A stretch of DNA of 64,000 nt from Balanoglossus misakiensis (taxonomy: Eukaryota; Hemichordata), in contig CM082578.2 of the NCBI GenBank assembly GCA_040954595.2, positions 9,362,001 through 9,426,000 of the forward strand, in the 5' to 3' direction. Under the pieces are notes generated by a model, which worked only from the letters and a program-made list of their open reading frames with translations, had not been told where the DNA came from and did no database searches. Below, piece after piece: positions 1 through 13,207 of this stretch. How positions within the stretch are numbered: position 1 is the first letter of the stretch; the number at the start of each line of letters is the position of its first letter. The position numbers and the translations under genes were made by a program.

Positions 1-1019
1 GATCATAATCTTACAACCTCCAACCCGAAACATTTTTCCTCATTTACGATATTTGACGGAGGTATTGAAATTAGGGGAGCAGCTGATGAAGAAAATAAAC
101 GTGTTTAAAATCTCCCGACAGTGGAATTTGCCATCCCGTATGCCACAGTGCGGAAAGCTGTGTTTCTATGCAGGCACATAACAAGGCAAGTCCCGAATGG
201 ACCACAAGATCTGTCCAGATAAATCAAAAAAATTTTTTTTTTGCGTTCTCACACCTAAAACATGAGCTACTGGGCGAGAAAGTAGTATTTCGAATAAAGT
301 GCGCTTTCTATTTGATTATTGACACAATAAAAGATTACGGACTATAAACCCGTATTATGTAAATACGTTATTCATTGAATGCGCAACAGCGGTACGAGTG
401 GGTCATTAATCAGGCGGGAACGAGGAACGCCCTCACGAAGATCCGAAACACGGCTCTATTCTCCATCAGGGATATAAAATTGATGTACGCCTCGGTGTAG
501 CAGTCTCGGACCCTTACGCAGAAGAAAGCGACTTTACACGTATGAATGCCCCGCTCCGCGTGGAGACACGTCGTATTTTCTCATCAGCGCAGCAATTTCA
601 ACAGCCATGTGTGTTATAAATCAGCACGCCGATGCGTTGCCCCAGCGTCGTAACTCACCATGCAAGCCGCATCGGCACGGTGGTGGCCGCTAAGACGTGA
701 AGTTGTTAACACTGCGGGCGAAAGAGGCAGCGCAGTTCCAGCATGGAATACTGATTGCATGTTTGCTGATACTCGGGTTGAATGTTACCGGTTTGTTTCG
801 CCGTGCACTAGTGTGACGGAGCACTGTGGGTTGAAAAAGTACTCCGCGCAGCCGCTCTTCGTGTGAACGACACACTGTCATCCCTGCAGCCGGAGTGGAT
901 TCATATTAGTCATGTACGACAGATAGGCCTAGCCGGGGCCCAGTAGCGACTGCATAGGAGCTCACACATATCACCTCGGTCGAGAAAAAGTCTGGACCTC
1001 AACGCTCGCCGTCTGTACA
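1..1019. other. 5' flank of the GPCR gene, no gene seen
   Basis: AT-rich non-coding DNA upstream of the receptor start at 1020. The short ORFs at 660-866 (+) and 690-881 (-) overlap on opposite strands and resemble no family I know, so I treat them as chance. The TATA-like strings around 473 and 616 are too common in AT-rich DNA to call a promoter. Confidence 0.6.
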
Positions 1020-2684
1020 ATGTCCTGGAATAAAACCTGTGAGGAATGGACAGCACTTTCGCGAAGAGTTACCACGGCAAAAATATCCTTGCCGCCCGAC
1101 GAGAGCCTTCTCGCTCCACCACAGATGTTTACACTACCCGAGTACTGCGTCGACAACGCGAGCCGTTGGAACACCACGGCGGACTTCGAGCAGGATTTCT
1201 CCATCTCCCGACCCAAGGTCTTGGTGGGCGTCATAACGGTGGTCCTGTCGTTCATCACCCTGGTAACCGTCGTGGCAAATTTGATGATTTTGCTGGCGTT
1301 TCTCACGGCGCCAAAACTACGCAAGCCGACGAATTACTTCTACGTGAGCATGGCCGTGTCAGACTTCGCGGCCGGGTTGCTCGTTTTGCCCTTAGGAGTT
1401 TACGACTGGTACCAGAACGAGTACTGGAGGCTGGGAAAGGTGGCCTGTGTGTTCTGGGTGACCATGGACTATTTTCTGTACACCGCCACGGCGTACATCA
1501 TGTGCGCGATATGCCTGGACCGCTACCTGGCCATCTTTCACAGCTTCCGATACCGGCGGAAACGCTCGGGTAGGCTGGTGCTCAAGTTTATCATAGTCGC
1601 TTGGGTGGTGGGCTTTCTCGGCGAGGTGCCCGCCACGACTCTTTGGGAAACCTTTGCCGGGAACAGCACCATAGACTACGAAGAGTACTGCGACGTGGAG
1701 TTCGCTGACCACTCCGTTTACACCTCTGTGAAGATGTTCTTCTCGCCGATCTTTCCGTGTGCTGTCATTTTTGTGTTATACCTTCGCATTTACATCACCA
1801 TTCGGCGGCGATCAGTACGGAGGAAGGCGAGCCTCGACAAACTGTTGATGACGTCAGACACGAGGGTTTTCACTTCCTCCCAGCGCGTGGTCGTCTACGA
1901 GAAGTTGAGCTCCAAGAGGACGGAGTGGGTAAAGTTGACGAGAAAGTCCTCGGTAATGGCCGACTTCAAAAGAAGTGTGTGCAGGGAAAGTGTGCAGGAC
2001 TTGCAGGCTGGTCGGCTGGGCGAGGACCGCGACGGAGATACTCTCGCCAGGGAAAGTGCAAAGGCGTGGAGGAAACCGATGGACGTTCGCGAGACTGTGC
2101 TCCGCTCGGAGAACAACGACGCCGTCGGGCGCGACCGCGTTGCTCGCAAAGTGTCCACCACGCAAACGGACAACCTCGACGCAAACGGTGACTCCCCGGT
2201 GTCTTTGAAACGCGGCGAGGACAAGTTCGCGCCCGCCGCGGCCGAGGCGAGTGAAATACTGCTGGACGACTCAAGCGACAAGCGTGAAAGCGAACAATCC
2301 ACGTCAAAGTTGGACAGCGTGGGTCTACAGACATCCCTGAGAAAGGAGAGCATATATCAGGACAGCCCGGCTCACTCGTACGCCCGCGGTTACCGCTCCA
2401 AACACATCGTCAGACAATCGTCCAGCGATCGTCGGGCGGCCGTGCTTCTGACCATACTGGTCGGGTTCTTCTTGCTTTCATACGTACCGTGGGTGGTGAT
2501 AAGTATTTACGAAGCGATTCGGCCCGACCAATCTCTGCCCTTTACCATTTACACCGTGGCCGTCTGGCTGCAGTACGTCAATTCTCTAATCAACCCGTTT
2601 CTCTACGTCTACCAGGATCTCGAATTCAGACACGCGGTTGCCGCTGTCTTGAGAAGGCCAAAGATTTTACTCTGTATGTCTTAG
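1020..2684 (+). CDS. Intronless rhodopsin-class GPCR, aminergic type (histamine H3/muscarinic-like orphan)
   Basis: Plasma-membrane G-protein-coupled receptor of 554 aa in one exon. The N-terminus has N-glycosylation sites at N4, N46 and N51. TM1 spans about 66-95. TM2 contains SDFAAG. TM3 carries D150, the amine-binding Asp 3.32, and ends in the DRY motif D167-Y169. C143 and C224 can form the TM3-ECL2 disulfide. ICL3 is very long (about 262-475), Ser/Arg-rich and charged, as in muscarinic and H3 receptors. TM7 has W516, Y519 and NPFLY at 525-529. In TM6 the usual FxxCWxP reads FFLLSYVP, so the toggle Trp 6.48 is Tyr488 and Cys 6.47 is Ser487, while Pro490 remains. The layout of TM3, ECL2 and the long ICL3 most resembles histamine H3/H4 and muscarinic receptors. 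The ligand cannot be named. An alternative is an orphan amine/octopamine-like receptor. The first Met is used because it sits shortly before the glycosylated N-terminus. Confidence 0.9.
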   Translation: MSWNKTCEEWTALSRRVTTAKISLPPDESLLAPPQMFTLPEYCVDNASRWNTTADFEQDFSISRPKVLVGVITVVLSFITLVTVVANLMILLAFLTAPKLRKPTNYFYVSMAVSDFAAGLLVLPLGVYDWYQNEYWRLGKVACVFWVTMDYFLYTATAYIMCAICLDRYLAIFHSFRYRRKRSGRLVLKFIIVAWVVGFLGEVPATTLWETFAGNSTIDYEEYCDVEFADHSVYTSVKMFFSPIFPCAVIFVLYLRIYITIRRRSVRRKASLDKLLMTSDTRVFTSSQRVVVYEKLSSKRTEWVKLTRKSSVMADFKRSVCRESVQDLQAGRLGEDRDGDTLARESAKAWRKPMDVRETVLRSENNDAVGRDRVARKVSTTQTDNLDANGDSPVSLKRGEDKFAPAAAEASEILLDDSSDKRESEQSTSKLDSVGLQTSLRKESIYQDSPAHSYARGYRSKHIVRQSSSDRRAAVLLTILVGFFLLSYVPWVVISIYEAIRPDQSLPFTIYTVAVWLQYVNSLINPFLYVYQDLEFRHAVAAVLRRPKILLCMS

Positions 2685-3687
2685 CACAATTTGAGTCTCA
2701 AATTCGTATTTGTATAAAAGTAGCTTTCTAAACTTTTTTCTGCCGTTGAAAGCCACTTTGGATCAAGAATCAATGTCGGAATCTCATGGTTATTTACGAT
2801 GATGTGGTGACGTGGTTTTCAGATTTGTCCAATCCGCTCGTACGGTTGCAGTAATATGTGAAAGATTTGTGATGAACATTCTTGGGTCGTTGATTTCTCG
2901 ACCATTCGACACTCGAATTGTCAAGGAATCGCGACCTTCACATCTTCTTACGTGTACTTGCTGTTGATGGGTCATTGTGTTCATTTATAGCTGTCAGTGT
3001 AATGTGCAGACTTTGCTTGTCTTATTGCTCCGCAGACACTATCTCACTTTCGGCTGAAAATACACTCTTACGTTTCGCTCAACACACTCGAATAATAATG
3101 AGGACGTCTGCACGATTTTTGATGTGATCAGATATAAAAAAATGAGTCATTGATAAACTATGGTACATGTATCTGCGTATGGTGTGGATTGTTTGACGCA
3201 CGAAAAACTAATTAGTATCGCCGAGCCGACTCTTCTGCTGATGTAGCTTGACGCGGGCGGAAATTATCGCATTTTCCAGCAGGATGGAGACTCTACGTTT
3301 CCGATATATAAGGTCTGCCGCACAGGGCACTAGGATATTGTCGCTGCGTCAATATTAGTCATGTCTGGGGATAAAATCATAATATCACTGACGTCGGTAA
3401 TTCTTTTCAGTAATGATGTCAACCGTGTGTGTTTTAACGTTTTAAAAACAGAATACAGAACATTTGGACTTTTTTAACCGCACCCGCAAAATGGCACTAT
3501 TACTGTCGTTCGGTCCGCCGGTAGTTCTTGAGGCTATGTTCATCTCCAGGGATAAGCCCATTCGTGTGCAGGATGGATCACACTGGCTTTTCTTGTCACG
3601 TGATTAAAAGGCTTGGCGTGCCCGTGCAGCACAGTAATACACGCCTCTGGCTGCGGTAGGTAGAGCTGGCTAAAGATACTGCATTAG

Positions 3688-3767
3688 GCGCTTCCGTGTT
3701 GAGTAAAAGCTTTTGTGGGAAGCGCTCCCGTGTTGAGTAAAAGCTTTTGTGGGAAGCGCTCCCGTGT
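3688..3767. repeat. 34-bp tandem repeat, about 2.35 copies
   Basis: Copies lie at 3688-3721 and 3722-3755, followed by a 12-bp partial copy at 3756-3767. The two full units differ at one position (gcgctt versus gcgctc at the start). Each contains the palindrome AAAGCTTT. Confidence 0.9.
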
Positions 3768-6700
3768 GCAAATCACGTATTTATAACGTCAGTAGTCTGA
3801 TTGAATTTGACCAGATTGATGTAAGCGCAAACTGTGGCTGACGTTGGTAGCTCTCTATACACTGCGAAAGAAATGGAAAATTACGAATATCAACAAATGC
3901 ATGATCGGTAATATACGAAAGTTTTTTCGTGGAAACATTTTTTTCAGCAAACATTTATGCACAGTCCAGTAGCAAAGTCGTTAATTTCGTCTTCTATAAT
4001 GTTAACTACTAGTATTAGAACACACCTCATCCGTAATCTGTGTTGTGATTCGCCAATGTGCAGTCACGTGGGGTGCGTCAATTTGGCGCACTCCAGAAAG
4101 ACGGCGATGAAGAAATCCATGACATTTTTAGAAAGATGCTTTGTCATCTCTTCGACTTTCTTAACGTGTTGTGTTTTGCTTCTTGTGTGCCACATTCACA
4201 TTTCGTTCACGTACGACGTTCGTTAGTCTTTTAAACGAATTTACCGTGTAACAAGAGGATCGCTTCTTCACCAATTTTCTAGTCTCTTGTTGTCAGATTA
4301 ATGAACTCTATCTTGCTCAGGGATCAATGCACCCGTTTTTTATGTAGGCGGTGTTGTAACCAGAATCTGATTCTGGCTTCGGTCTCTTTCTTCCTTACAT
4401 GTATTTACACACAGCCACCTAATGATTTCGAGTTAACGCGATCGTTTCCTCCTGAATCTTTTGCTTACTTGTTCTGCCCTAATGCGACGACGTGTGATTT
4501 TAGTGAATAATAGTGAATTCACCTGCGTTGACGTGACGAATTAGGCGATGTGCCGAAATGGAGCCATCAACGGAGCCGTTTCTGCCATCGATGCGCAAAG
4601 CACCGTTTAATTTCTCCATCTGCAGTCTGGACACGTTAACCGTAGCGTTACATGTACGTTTCAGACCTAAATGCCTTCTCAATATGGTCTACGAAACGAA
4701 AAGTAGACAGACATGTTGCACATAAAGAGTGTTTCAAGCTTAGGTTTGAGTGAAAAGCTCGATATGAATTAGCAGTTCAGTCTTATAGAAAAAAACAAAT
4801 GAAGTTTTGGCACATGATTTTATTGCGTTGGGGGTCTACACGTACATGTGGGGGCATCACCAAACAACGAACCAACACCTATCAGCACATTTCTTCTGTT
4901 GAACTACACTGACATGTATAGCACCTGTTTTTGTCGATTCCGCTATCTGCTCCGAAGTCTTCCCTCGGCAGAAATAAATTCATCGTGGCTGGCACGACTA
5001 CGTGCGTAAACTCGCAGAGGAAGTATGTGAGAGCGTAACCACATGGGACTGCACGAGTCAAAACAGTATAAAGTATTAATTCTGTGACAATTGGAAGCGG
5101 CCTATCAGCGATTTTTTCATTATGATTCTTCGCTTGATTTATTTATTACAAGTTAATTCAAAATTTACTGGTGGTTATTTATTAAGCAATTGAGAAGCAA
5201 TAATAACTCGTATAATTGCATTGTAAAATACAGAATAATAAGAGCCAAAACTCGGAAATGAGCTTTCATATTGATTTAAAACTGTTTGGAATCATCACTC
5301 TCAGATATGTGGAAATGTTAGGTTGGGTTTCGACGTCCACTGAAAAAATGAGCGTGTTTGAGAGATGTTTATTTATCTCGAATCTCGAAAACGTGTAAAC
5401 TCGAAGATGTGGCACAGCATAAGGATTACCATAGCTACAGGGAATTCCCTAAGGACATGATAATCTTTTCTGGGGCAAAGGTTGTTTTGGTCTTCGACAT
5501 TCACAGGTCTGCAGACAGCCAGACTTTTGTAAGACTACAGTTGCACCATGGGTAATTTCTGTTCGTATATTTAGAGCAAGCACGTGTATAGCACTTTACC
5601 GTGTTGAAATTCGCCCATCCACTCCCACGGTGATATGGGAAAGCAAAGAATGTGGTCTGGATATATTGTCCGAAAACCTTCAATATTTGTACTGTATTAA
5701 AATGGCATATGACTTGCGTAATACGGTTTTGAATTTATCAAATATAATCAAGAAAGATGCCTACACCATCCCCTTCTTATTTTAACTCATTTCATATCTT
5801 ACTAGTAATTTATTGATATGAAATGAAAAAGAGGTTGACATTTTCCAGAGTTTGACATGTTTTTTGACATTATAGGTACATTTTAATCATGGTCTCTAAA
5901 GTATTCTAATCGGTATCATCTGAACTATTTCCTTTCTCTGACCTGCGCAACAAATTTAATCACATCTCTGAGCGTCGGAAACTTTCCCGGTATAGTTGAA
6001 TTTGTTGCCCTATGATCTTCTCGAAGTAGTCGTGCTACTACCGCGCATTCTCAGGAAAATAATTCGATGATATATTGTCAGCTTGGTATAAGCTTAATGT
6101 GACATGTTCTGTTCTGTGGGTGCACATTTTCTGGGGGCACTGAAGCGCAATAATTACGTGAAGACACCAAACTGTCTAACAACTACAGGACTCGATAACA
6201 ATCTGGTAATATATTTAGAACGCAACTCAAGAAGTTGTGACCAAGCGATTCGGTCTCTCAACACTTCTTACTGATCACTGAAGATGCTTGTGGGGTTCGC
6301 GTCAGTATTTCTCAGAATTTTTCTAACTTTCTTAGAATTTTTAACTTGCAATTTAAACAATCTAGCCAATGAGAACAACGATCGTTAACATTTGATCGGC
6401 GATTGTGAAAAAGTTGTCTTTTGAAAATTCTGAGACATGATTTCGTCTACAGTATACACAATTAAACGACCATCAGTTGTACAGTTACACTTTTAAAGCA
6501 TGTTTTTAAATTATCAATCAAATATTTCAGGTATTGCAAATTTTGGTGACACAGATCAAAATTCACAGAAAAGGCTTTCCATGATTGATATATGGGTCTT
6601 TACTGTAAAAAATAGTTTGACTAAAAATATGCGATTAAAATAGGTTGTCACGAACCTCAAAAGCTATCTGAATTGGCGCCATTAATTGCTGCTAATGGTT

Positions 6701-7227
6701 CCAATTAACTGTAATTACCACCCGACTTGTTCTGTTGTCCTTAACCTCAAGAAATGACCTCAATTCTGGCATCGTTGCTTGGCACGCCATTAAAAAAGAT
6801 ACAATTATGATCGACGGAAGCATGGAGAAATATCCACAGCTATTTTTTGTTTGGATTTGTGAAATATGTATCTAATGAGCATGCACATACACCGAGCCAT
6901 CGCTGTATAATGAGAGCATCTCCAGTTTCGGCGTTCTACGCTATCATTATATGCCACCTCTGTACTTAGAATAGATTTTTCAATAAAATATTTCACACTT
7001 CTGAAGTGAATTATAGCCGCCAACTGTTAAAAATTGATTCATAATTTGTCGCACGATTTAATGCGCCCGAGGTTCTGTAAATAAAAGTCGTCGCTTTGAA
7101 CTGTAGCTTCTGCGTACATTCCACTCCGGTTTTCAGCAAATCAAAGCATTCGTAAAATCTTCAGCACTGTTTCTTTGGGGAACTCATGATATTTTCATTT
7201 CAAAAGCATTTCGTGGGCAGGGTGTTT

Positions 7228-7240
7228 CCCCCCCCCCCCC
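7228..7240. repeat. Poly-C run (13 C)
   Basis: Uninterrupted homopolymer inside AT-rich intergenic DNA. Confidence 0.9.
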
Positions 7241-10200
7241 TTCACAGCCTCTTTTAATGGTCGGTGGCAACGTTTAAGGGCGACTAGCGGTCTCCTTCAT
7301 CATACGTACGTGTAATGGCTGTTATATATGATTATGGAAATAAAATGGATTGCTGAGTCAACGCCACTCACTTACTGTAAAAGGGGTGCAATAATTCCAT
7401 AAAAAAGTATAATGGACTTCACACTTCGCAAGGTCATACGTTAACCAAGCAACATTTTTATCGTTTCTCCCGCGCGATACATTCATCGATATCCATTGTG
7501 CTGGAATATTATAGTGTTGTATGAAATTAGTTACCTTGCATGCACTTCAGAACATGTAAAATTGAGCACTTGTGCCACTAATAGCCAAGCAACACGGCAA
7601 TGAAATTAATCACACTGAACTATTTTGCATATATTTGCATTGTTTTTTCGTGTTCATTTGTTGGGGTGGGGGTCATCTTGGGACAGACAGCATCGACTTT
7701 CACAGATGTTACAGATATTTTATCACACAGAAGTATACAAGCTCAAGAATGGAAGGAACACTTGAAACGATTCCCTTTCTTAACTAATCACTAACAATTA
7801 TCCACAACATGATCAGATTATGTTTATTTGGTTTGCACATGCGAAATGTGTTATTGCTGGATACATAGACTCGGGGACTTCTGAGGAGAGAATATGCGCA
7901 TGATATAGAAATATTGAATTCGGCTGGGCATATTTTTATGCAACAATGTTAACTTGGGCATGGGGCCTAGGAGTTTCTTATCATTGAATCTGTTGTGTTG
8001 TTTTAAACGTGAGAACGCGTTCATGTCAAATAATAAGGGGTGAATCGGACGCAGGTGGTTTTTAGCAAATTATGCAGCGAGCAAATTTATCATGTAATGT
8101 ACATTAGTAAATCAAAAAGTCTGATAAGTCATTAATCTAATGGACGAATGCGTGGTTTTTCAAGATTAATCTCGAAGATAAAATAAACCAAATGGATCGA
8201 ACTGCGGACGTCGTTAAGACAAGTCGAGGAAGAAAAATATCTGTCTCGCACGTCATCATTGCATTAAAAGGTGACACGTGATAATATCAAACAGGGACCT
8301 TTTAATATGGAATGTGTTCCGCAACGTATATTCTCCTGATCAACGATTGAGATTGAATGCCGGGGTTAGAGCGAAAGACCCCTGGCCCAGAATTCAGTAC
8401 GTCCGGAACAAGTACAACGCAACCAAATCTACATAAATTACTGTTGCTTTGGTTTACTGGAGTCCGATGGGTAAATGACTGGGAGTGACTGTCGTAGAAC
8501 CGTCCATTCATTAGCGATTCTTTCTTTTTTAATATCACCGGCAAATGAAGGTAGACAAGGAAAAGCTGAAAGTGCTTGGGCAAGCGTACTCTGACGTCAG
8601 AAGTAAAGCAAAACACGTGACGCATGCTGTGCTGCCATGACGTCACAAATTGATTACTTTCTGATGTCACCATTTCTTCGAGTATGTTGATACTAGACGT
8701 TTATGTTGGTATCACTACGGGAGTGGATTCTCTCTGTGTCACTGGTTCAACTCTCTTTCAAGTACATTGCCCCCTGGCATAATTTCTACGACATCATTGA
8801 ATTTTCAGCGTACAGTAGTTACAACCTTTATAAAACTATAGTGTTGTGCGGCTATATGTGGTTTGTCTCTCCGATACATGATGGCATCGATGAGTAGCGC
8901 GTTAATTAATAATCGAACAACTTCCTGCGTCGAAGGAATGCCGTCACCTATGCAAATGTAATTAAACTTACTGTGGCAAATTGATATCTAGCCAATCACA
9001 TATTGTTAGTGGTACACGCGAAAAAGAGCGCCGTCATATGTTCTTTAGAACACTCAAATACGCCATTCCAGCCGTATATGAGCGGACGCATAGTAGAGGT
9101 GTCCGCATACCTTTAATGACCAAGCCTTCAGCGTTACCAACTCAGACCATTGATACTGCAAGCGAGTGAGCATTGAAACTGAAGTTGTCAACAAACTGGG
9201 CAACAGGGCATAGAGTCGAGCATAAATCACCGACAAACAAGGCTTTCTGCATTATCCGACAGTTAATTTCCAACCCTGTAATTATTCACGGCGTTGAGTT
9301 ATAGCCTCTTTATCAATATGCTGCAATTAAGCGTTATTACCAATATAATCAGCCTTATTATATTCGATAAGTAAACAGGCCATCGTGTGACGTGTGTTCA
9401 GCTACACTCGTCACTTGTACCACTGAAAGATCGCAAATAAAGCGACGAAATACTTTGTTTTGCAACATATTTTATGAGTTAATAATATTTTCTTAATACG
9501 TATTGAACGCTGCATTGAACCGTTTCGTCAGGCACTATGGTGCTGTCGCAAGCCGGTGTCGTTAAATTGAGTAAATTGAATTTCAAGGTAAAAGACCCAT
9601 GTGGCGTGGCCCATGTCAATTCGGATTCTGTCAACACCGTTAAATGGGTCTGTAAATTATTATCCAATGTTTTACCAAAGCTGTCCCGTGGAATAACGTC
9701 TTTTTAATTTGATGAGTGTCATGTATCAGCGGGACTGACGGATCAAAAACCGTGATGCCAGCATTTCTTTGTGTCTGAATCCCATTTTCTTCGCCTTAAA
9801 CTTCTGTTGTCAGTGCTTTAGGGTGCGTTCACTGACTCTATCTGTTCTTATACTGCTTGCACCGGTTGGCACGGACAACCGTTAACCGCCTCGACCGCGC
9901 GTTAAAACTGCAGCCACTGTGCTCCAATTTAAAAGGGAAAACGTGCCCCCAATAACTTCTATTTACAGTTTTATTTAAAGGCGCACTTGCCGATAAGTAA
10001 ATAGTCGGCAGCGAGCAGGACCTTGGCAACTCACAGACAGCTTGACGATATTTGCCGGGCGGGAAAACCTTGGGAATCGCCCTGACGACGGAAAGACACG
10101 GAGAATTTCAAGTCGCGTACACTTCCAATAACCATTTATATCTGGCGACGAGTGAAAGTTCTCACCTGGGCTGTTTTGCCTTTTATAGTCGATTCCCTCA

Positions 10201-13200
10201 TAAAACGCATGCGTGAAATGAAATCTCTATGGCCCCGGTTAATTTTGAGGCGGAATAACATTCGGTTCGGTTGACGCACGTCCTCCATGCGTGTGTCTTT
10301 CTGATTGTCGTGGGTTCTGGGTTCCAAGGAGCTGCACTGCTTTTTTCTTTCGCCCGCAAAAACTAAATTATTTTGCCGCCTGTGGACGTGAAGAACTGAC
10401 TACAAAATTAGCGCCACGCCATGCTTTTTGTTATTTTAACGCGTCACGTTTAACATTTTACTAAATGGAACCACCCGCATACACGATATACCTGAAAAGT
10501 GCGCAGCTTTATCCAGTTGCCGTGGTTACCAACTAAATGCAAGAGATAAGACGCGATACACTGATTCTACACCGAACATCCCCTTGACCATGACATCCGG
10601 CGTATATACACAGAGATTGCATTAACCACCACAAGACCTTCACGTTCACATCAGTCGACCCCGACTTATCGCCGACTCTTTACTATAGTATTTGTTGTAC
10701 GCTGCGAATGACATTTCATCCGCCGGATACGCTCGATTGTTCAGTGTACACGGCGAATTTCATCAACCCATTAAATCATTATCGGGATAAGTCAGTCTAT
10801 ATAATTTTGTCATAATCAAAGACACCATCGACGATATGAGTACATTGCCCAGCGTATACTTTACTAGCTGCGCCGCTCTTGAATTGAACCGTTTGACATG
10901 TCGCTTTAATAGCGGCGTTGACGGTACAACACCATCGCCAGTCAAATTTAGAAAATTTAATCACGTTGACTTTTTTTATCAGACACACTAATGCACATCA
11001 TAATCTTTGAAGTGGCCCACCGCGCCGTGTCGGTCTTATCAATGTCGCCCCCAAACCAAGGCGCGGTTGCCAGGACAACACTAAAAGATGACATCCCATA
11101 CTGCAACACTGACAAAAAATGGCGCGTGAAAGGGTAGAGTTGCTAGCAAGATGAAGGCAGGGAGTACCCGGTTATGTCACTTTCTTCGCTCGATGCCAAC
11201 ATCCCGCGGCAGTATTTATTTCCGCATAATAATGATAATACCATACCGCTTAATATGAAATTGTCTCATGGCAGATTAATTTGGTGAAACCAATAGTGAG
11301 TATAGCTAGTTTAATTACAACATGGCAATAAACGTTTTGACGGAGAAGCCCTGAAATCCAGGAGGGGTCAGTAATTTCAAAGTAAGAATATCAAGTTCAT
11401 TAGTATTTATCCTAAATGCGCGACAGACATTCAATTTGACTTGTTTACACGGAATCTTGCTATCACACCAACTATGACAGCCGTCGTAATCTTTTAATGA
11501 AGATTCGTGTATTGCATAAAACACGGCATTGGACAGATGATTGCAGTAACAAGGTTCACCTGAACCCAAGATAATTCAAACTGTTCAAGCGTAACTACAT
11601 GTTACAGTAGCTTTATTTGTGTTTTTTATGCAATCGTCGCTCCAGGCATAAAATGGTATTCAAACATTTCCTGTTTGTAGCTAAAATTGGAATATCAGTC
11701 AAGAAGTACAGAAAGTACTCATAAAAACATCTGACTTACACTATAGAAAGTTGTACAGTAGGGCAAAATTCACGACTCTATAAAAAAAGACTACAGGTAT
11801 AACGCCTCCTCGCGGTGAATGTTGTACAACCGTCATTCTGACAAAGGTCAAGTTCATGACGCCATCTCAGACTTTTATGGTATATTTGGTTACAGCCAAA
11901 CGTTTACGAGCCTTGAACTTGTTGAATAACAGACGGTGGAGGACGCAAGGGCACAGGTGGACGATGTCGAGACAGAGTTAACGATGGCCGGACAAAGAAA
12001 TACTCAAAACAATTCCTTATAAAAGCCTGTTATGTCAACGTTAGTTCTGACGGTGTGCGTGTCGCATTTTCAGCTTTTCTTCGGGGATGATATTAACAGT
12101 GGCAAAATATTCTTTAATTTTGTCGCCAGGAGCAGCCGAGGCCTTAACTTGTGGCGGACAGCACAGCAGCCTGTGGCGAGTCGCTCACACATTTGGTGGT
12201 TTATGCTCCGGAATCTCGATTTTAAGCGCCAACGGATTCTTTCGCCTATTGCTCCTGATGACTATGTGCTACCACGGCACACATAACGGTCTCCGTCTCT
12301 CTCGCGCACACACGTGCCCCTCCGTCAACACACACTGATTTACGGCATTGTCTTTTAATTCAGCAGTTAATCAACTGAATGAGTAAATTTAAAAGAAATG
12401 GGTTAACAATTTTAATTAATATATTGGAACGGTACAAGTTCTCTTTACAAGGCTGCCGTGGGCGACTACAGAAAGCGGTGACTAAATCATCTTGTGTTAA
12501 GCGTCCATGGCTTCATACCGTAGCTCAGTACGGGTTACCACCTGTCTCTTTCGTCAAAAAGGAACTGGGGCGAACGATAAACTGTTCACTGTCTGTGTCG
12601 CTTTGGCCTAAATATGTAAGCGCCACTAAAAAGTTGGAGGAGGCAAACAAGAACTCCCATGGCCAGTCGGCAGTTGTGAAGCGAACACGTGAATTATTCC
12701 CCAAAAGCATATTTTCCCTAATCGGACAACTTCCACCCAGTTTGCGAAGACACGCCCGCCAGAGAAAAGATAAAACCTGAAATACCACCAAAGCTTGCCT
12801 CCGGCTTTTTTTATCGGTAATAGCGTCCGTCCCTTCGCATATGTCTTCTGAAGGTGACCATTTTGTGAGACAACTGGGGGCCGTAAAAAACCTGGAAGCG
12901 TGTTTACGGACTCGTGGACCTTTGGTTGCCCCCTGGCAAATTTCTCAATTAGGCAGAGAGAGAGAGAAGGTAGCTTAGAATATCCCATGATTTAAAGCGT
13001 GACCTTACTTGACCCCGCGAAATACAATCAAGCGACACTAGGAAACACAAGAATAGGCCGTTATAGGTTCATATGACCTATCCATTATTACGTCTTTCTG
13101 CTTCGACAAGAATCAGTGCATAGTTTGTGCTATGTACACATCTCACAGGGAACGGGTGGCGGAAGTGGTATCAACTATCCTGCATGACGCTATTTTCAAT

Positions 13201-13207
13201 GTTAACA

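Larger units (their letters stand above)
2685..13207. other. About 10.5 kb intergenic region without a convincing gene
   Basis: I see no ORF with a recognisable domain and no chain of exons with compatible splice sites on either strand. The largest ORFs (8302-8673 minus, 12379-12780 plus) look like random translation. Visible content is AT-rich DNA, a 34-bp tandem repeat (3688-3767), a C13 run near 7228 and a short GA run near 12956. Distal regulatory elements or long non-coding RNA genes cannot be excluded. Confidence 0.6.

Noticed and set aside
1046-2353. Several long ORFs in other frames over the GPCR (for example 1046-1573 plus, 1895-2353 minus)
   Set aside because: Shadows of the GC-rich receptor coding sequence, which alone has a coherent seven-helix protein.
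8302-8673. 123-aa minus-strand ORF
   Set aside because: No recognisable domain and no neighbouring exon.
12379-12780. 133-aa plus-strand ORF in the gene-poor block
   Set aside because: No family resemblance and an overlapping ORF of similar length on the minus strand; fits chance.
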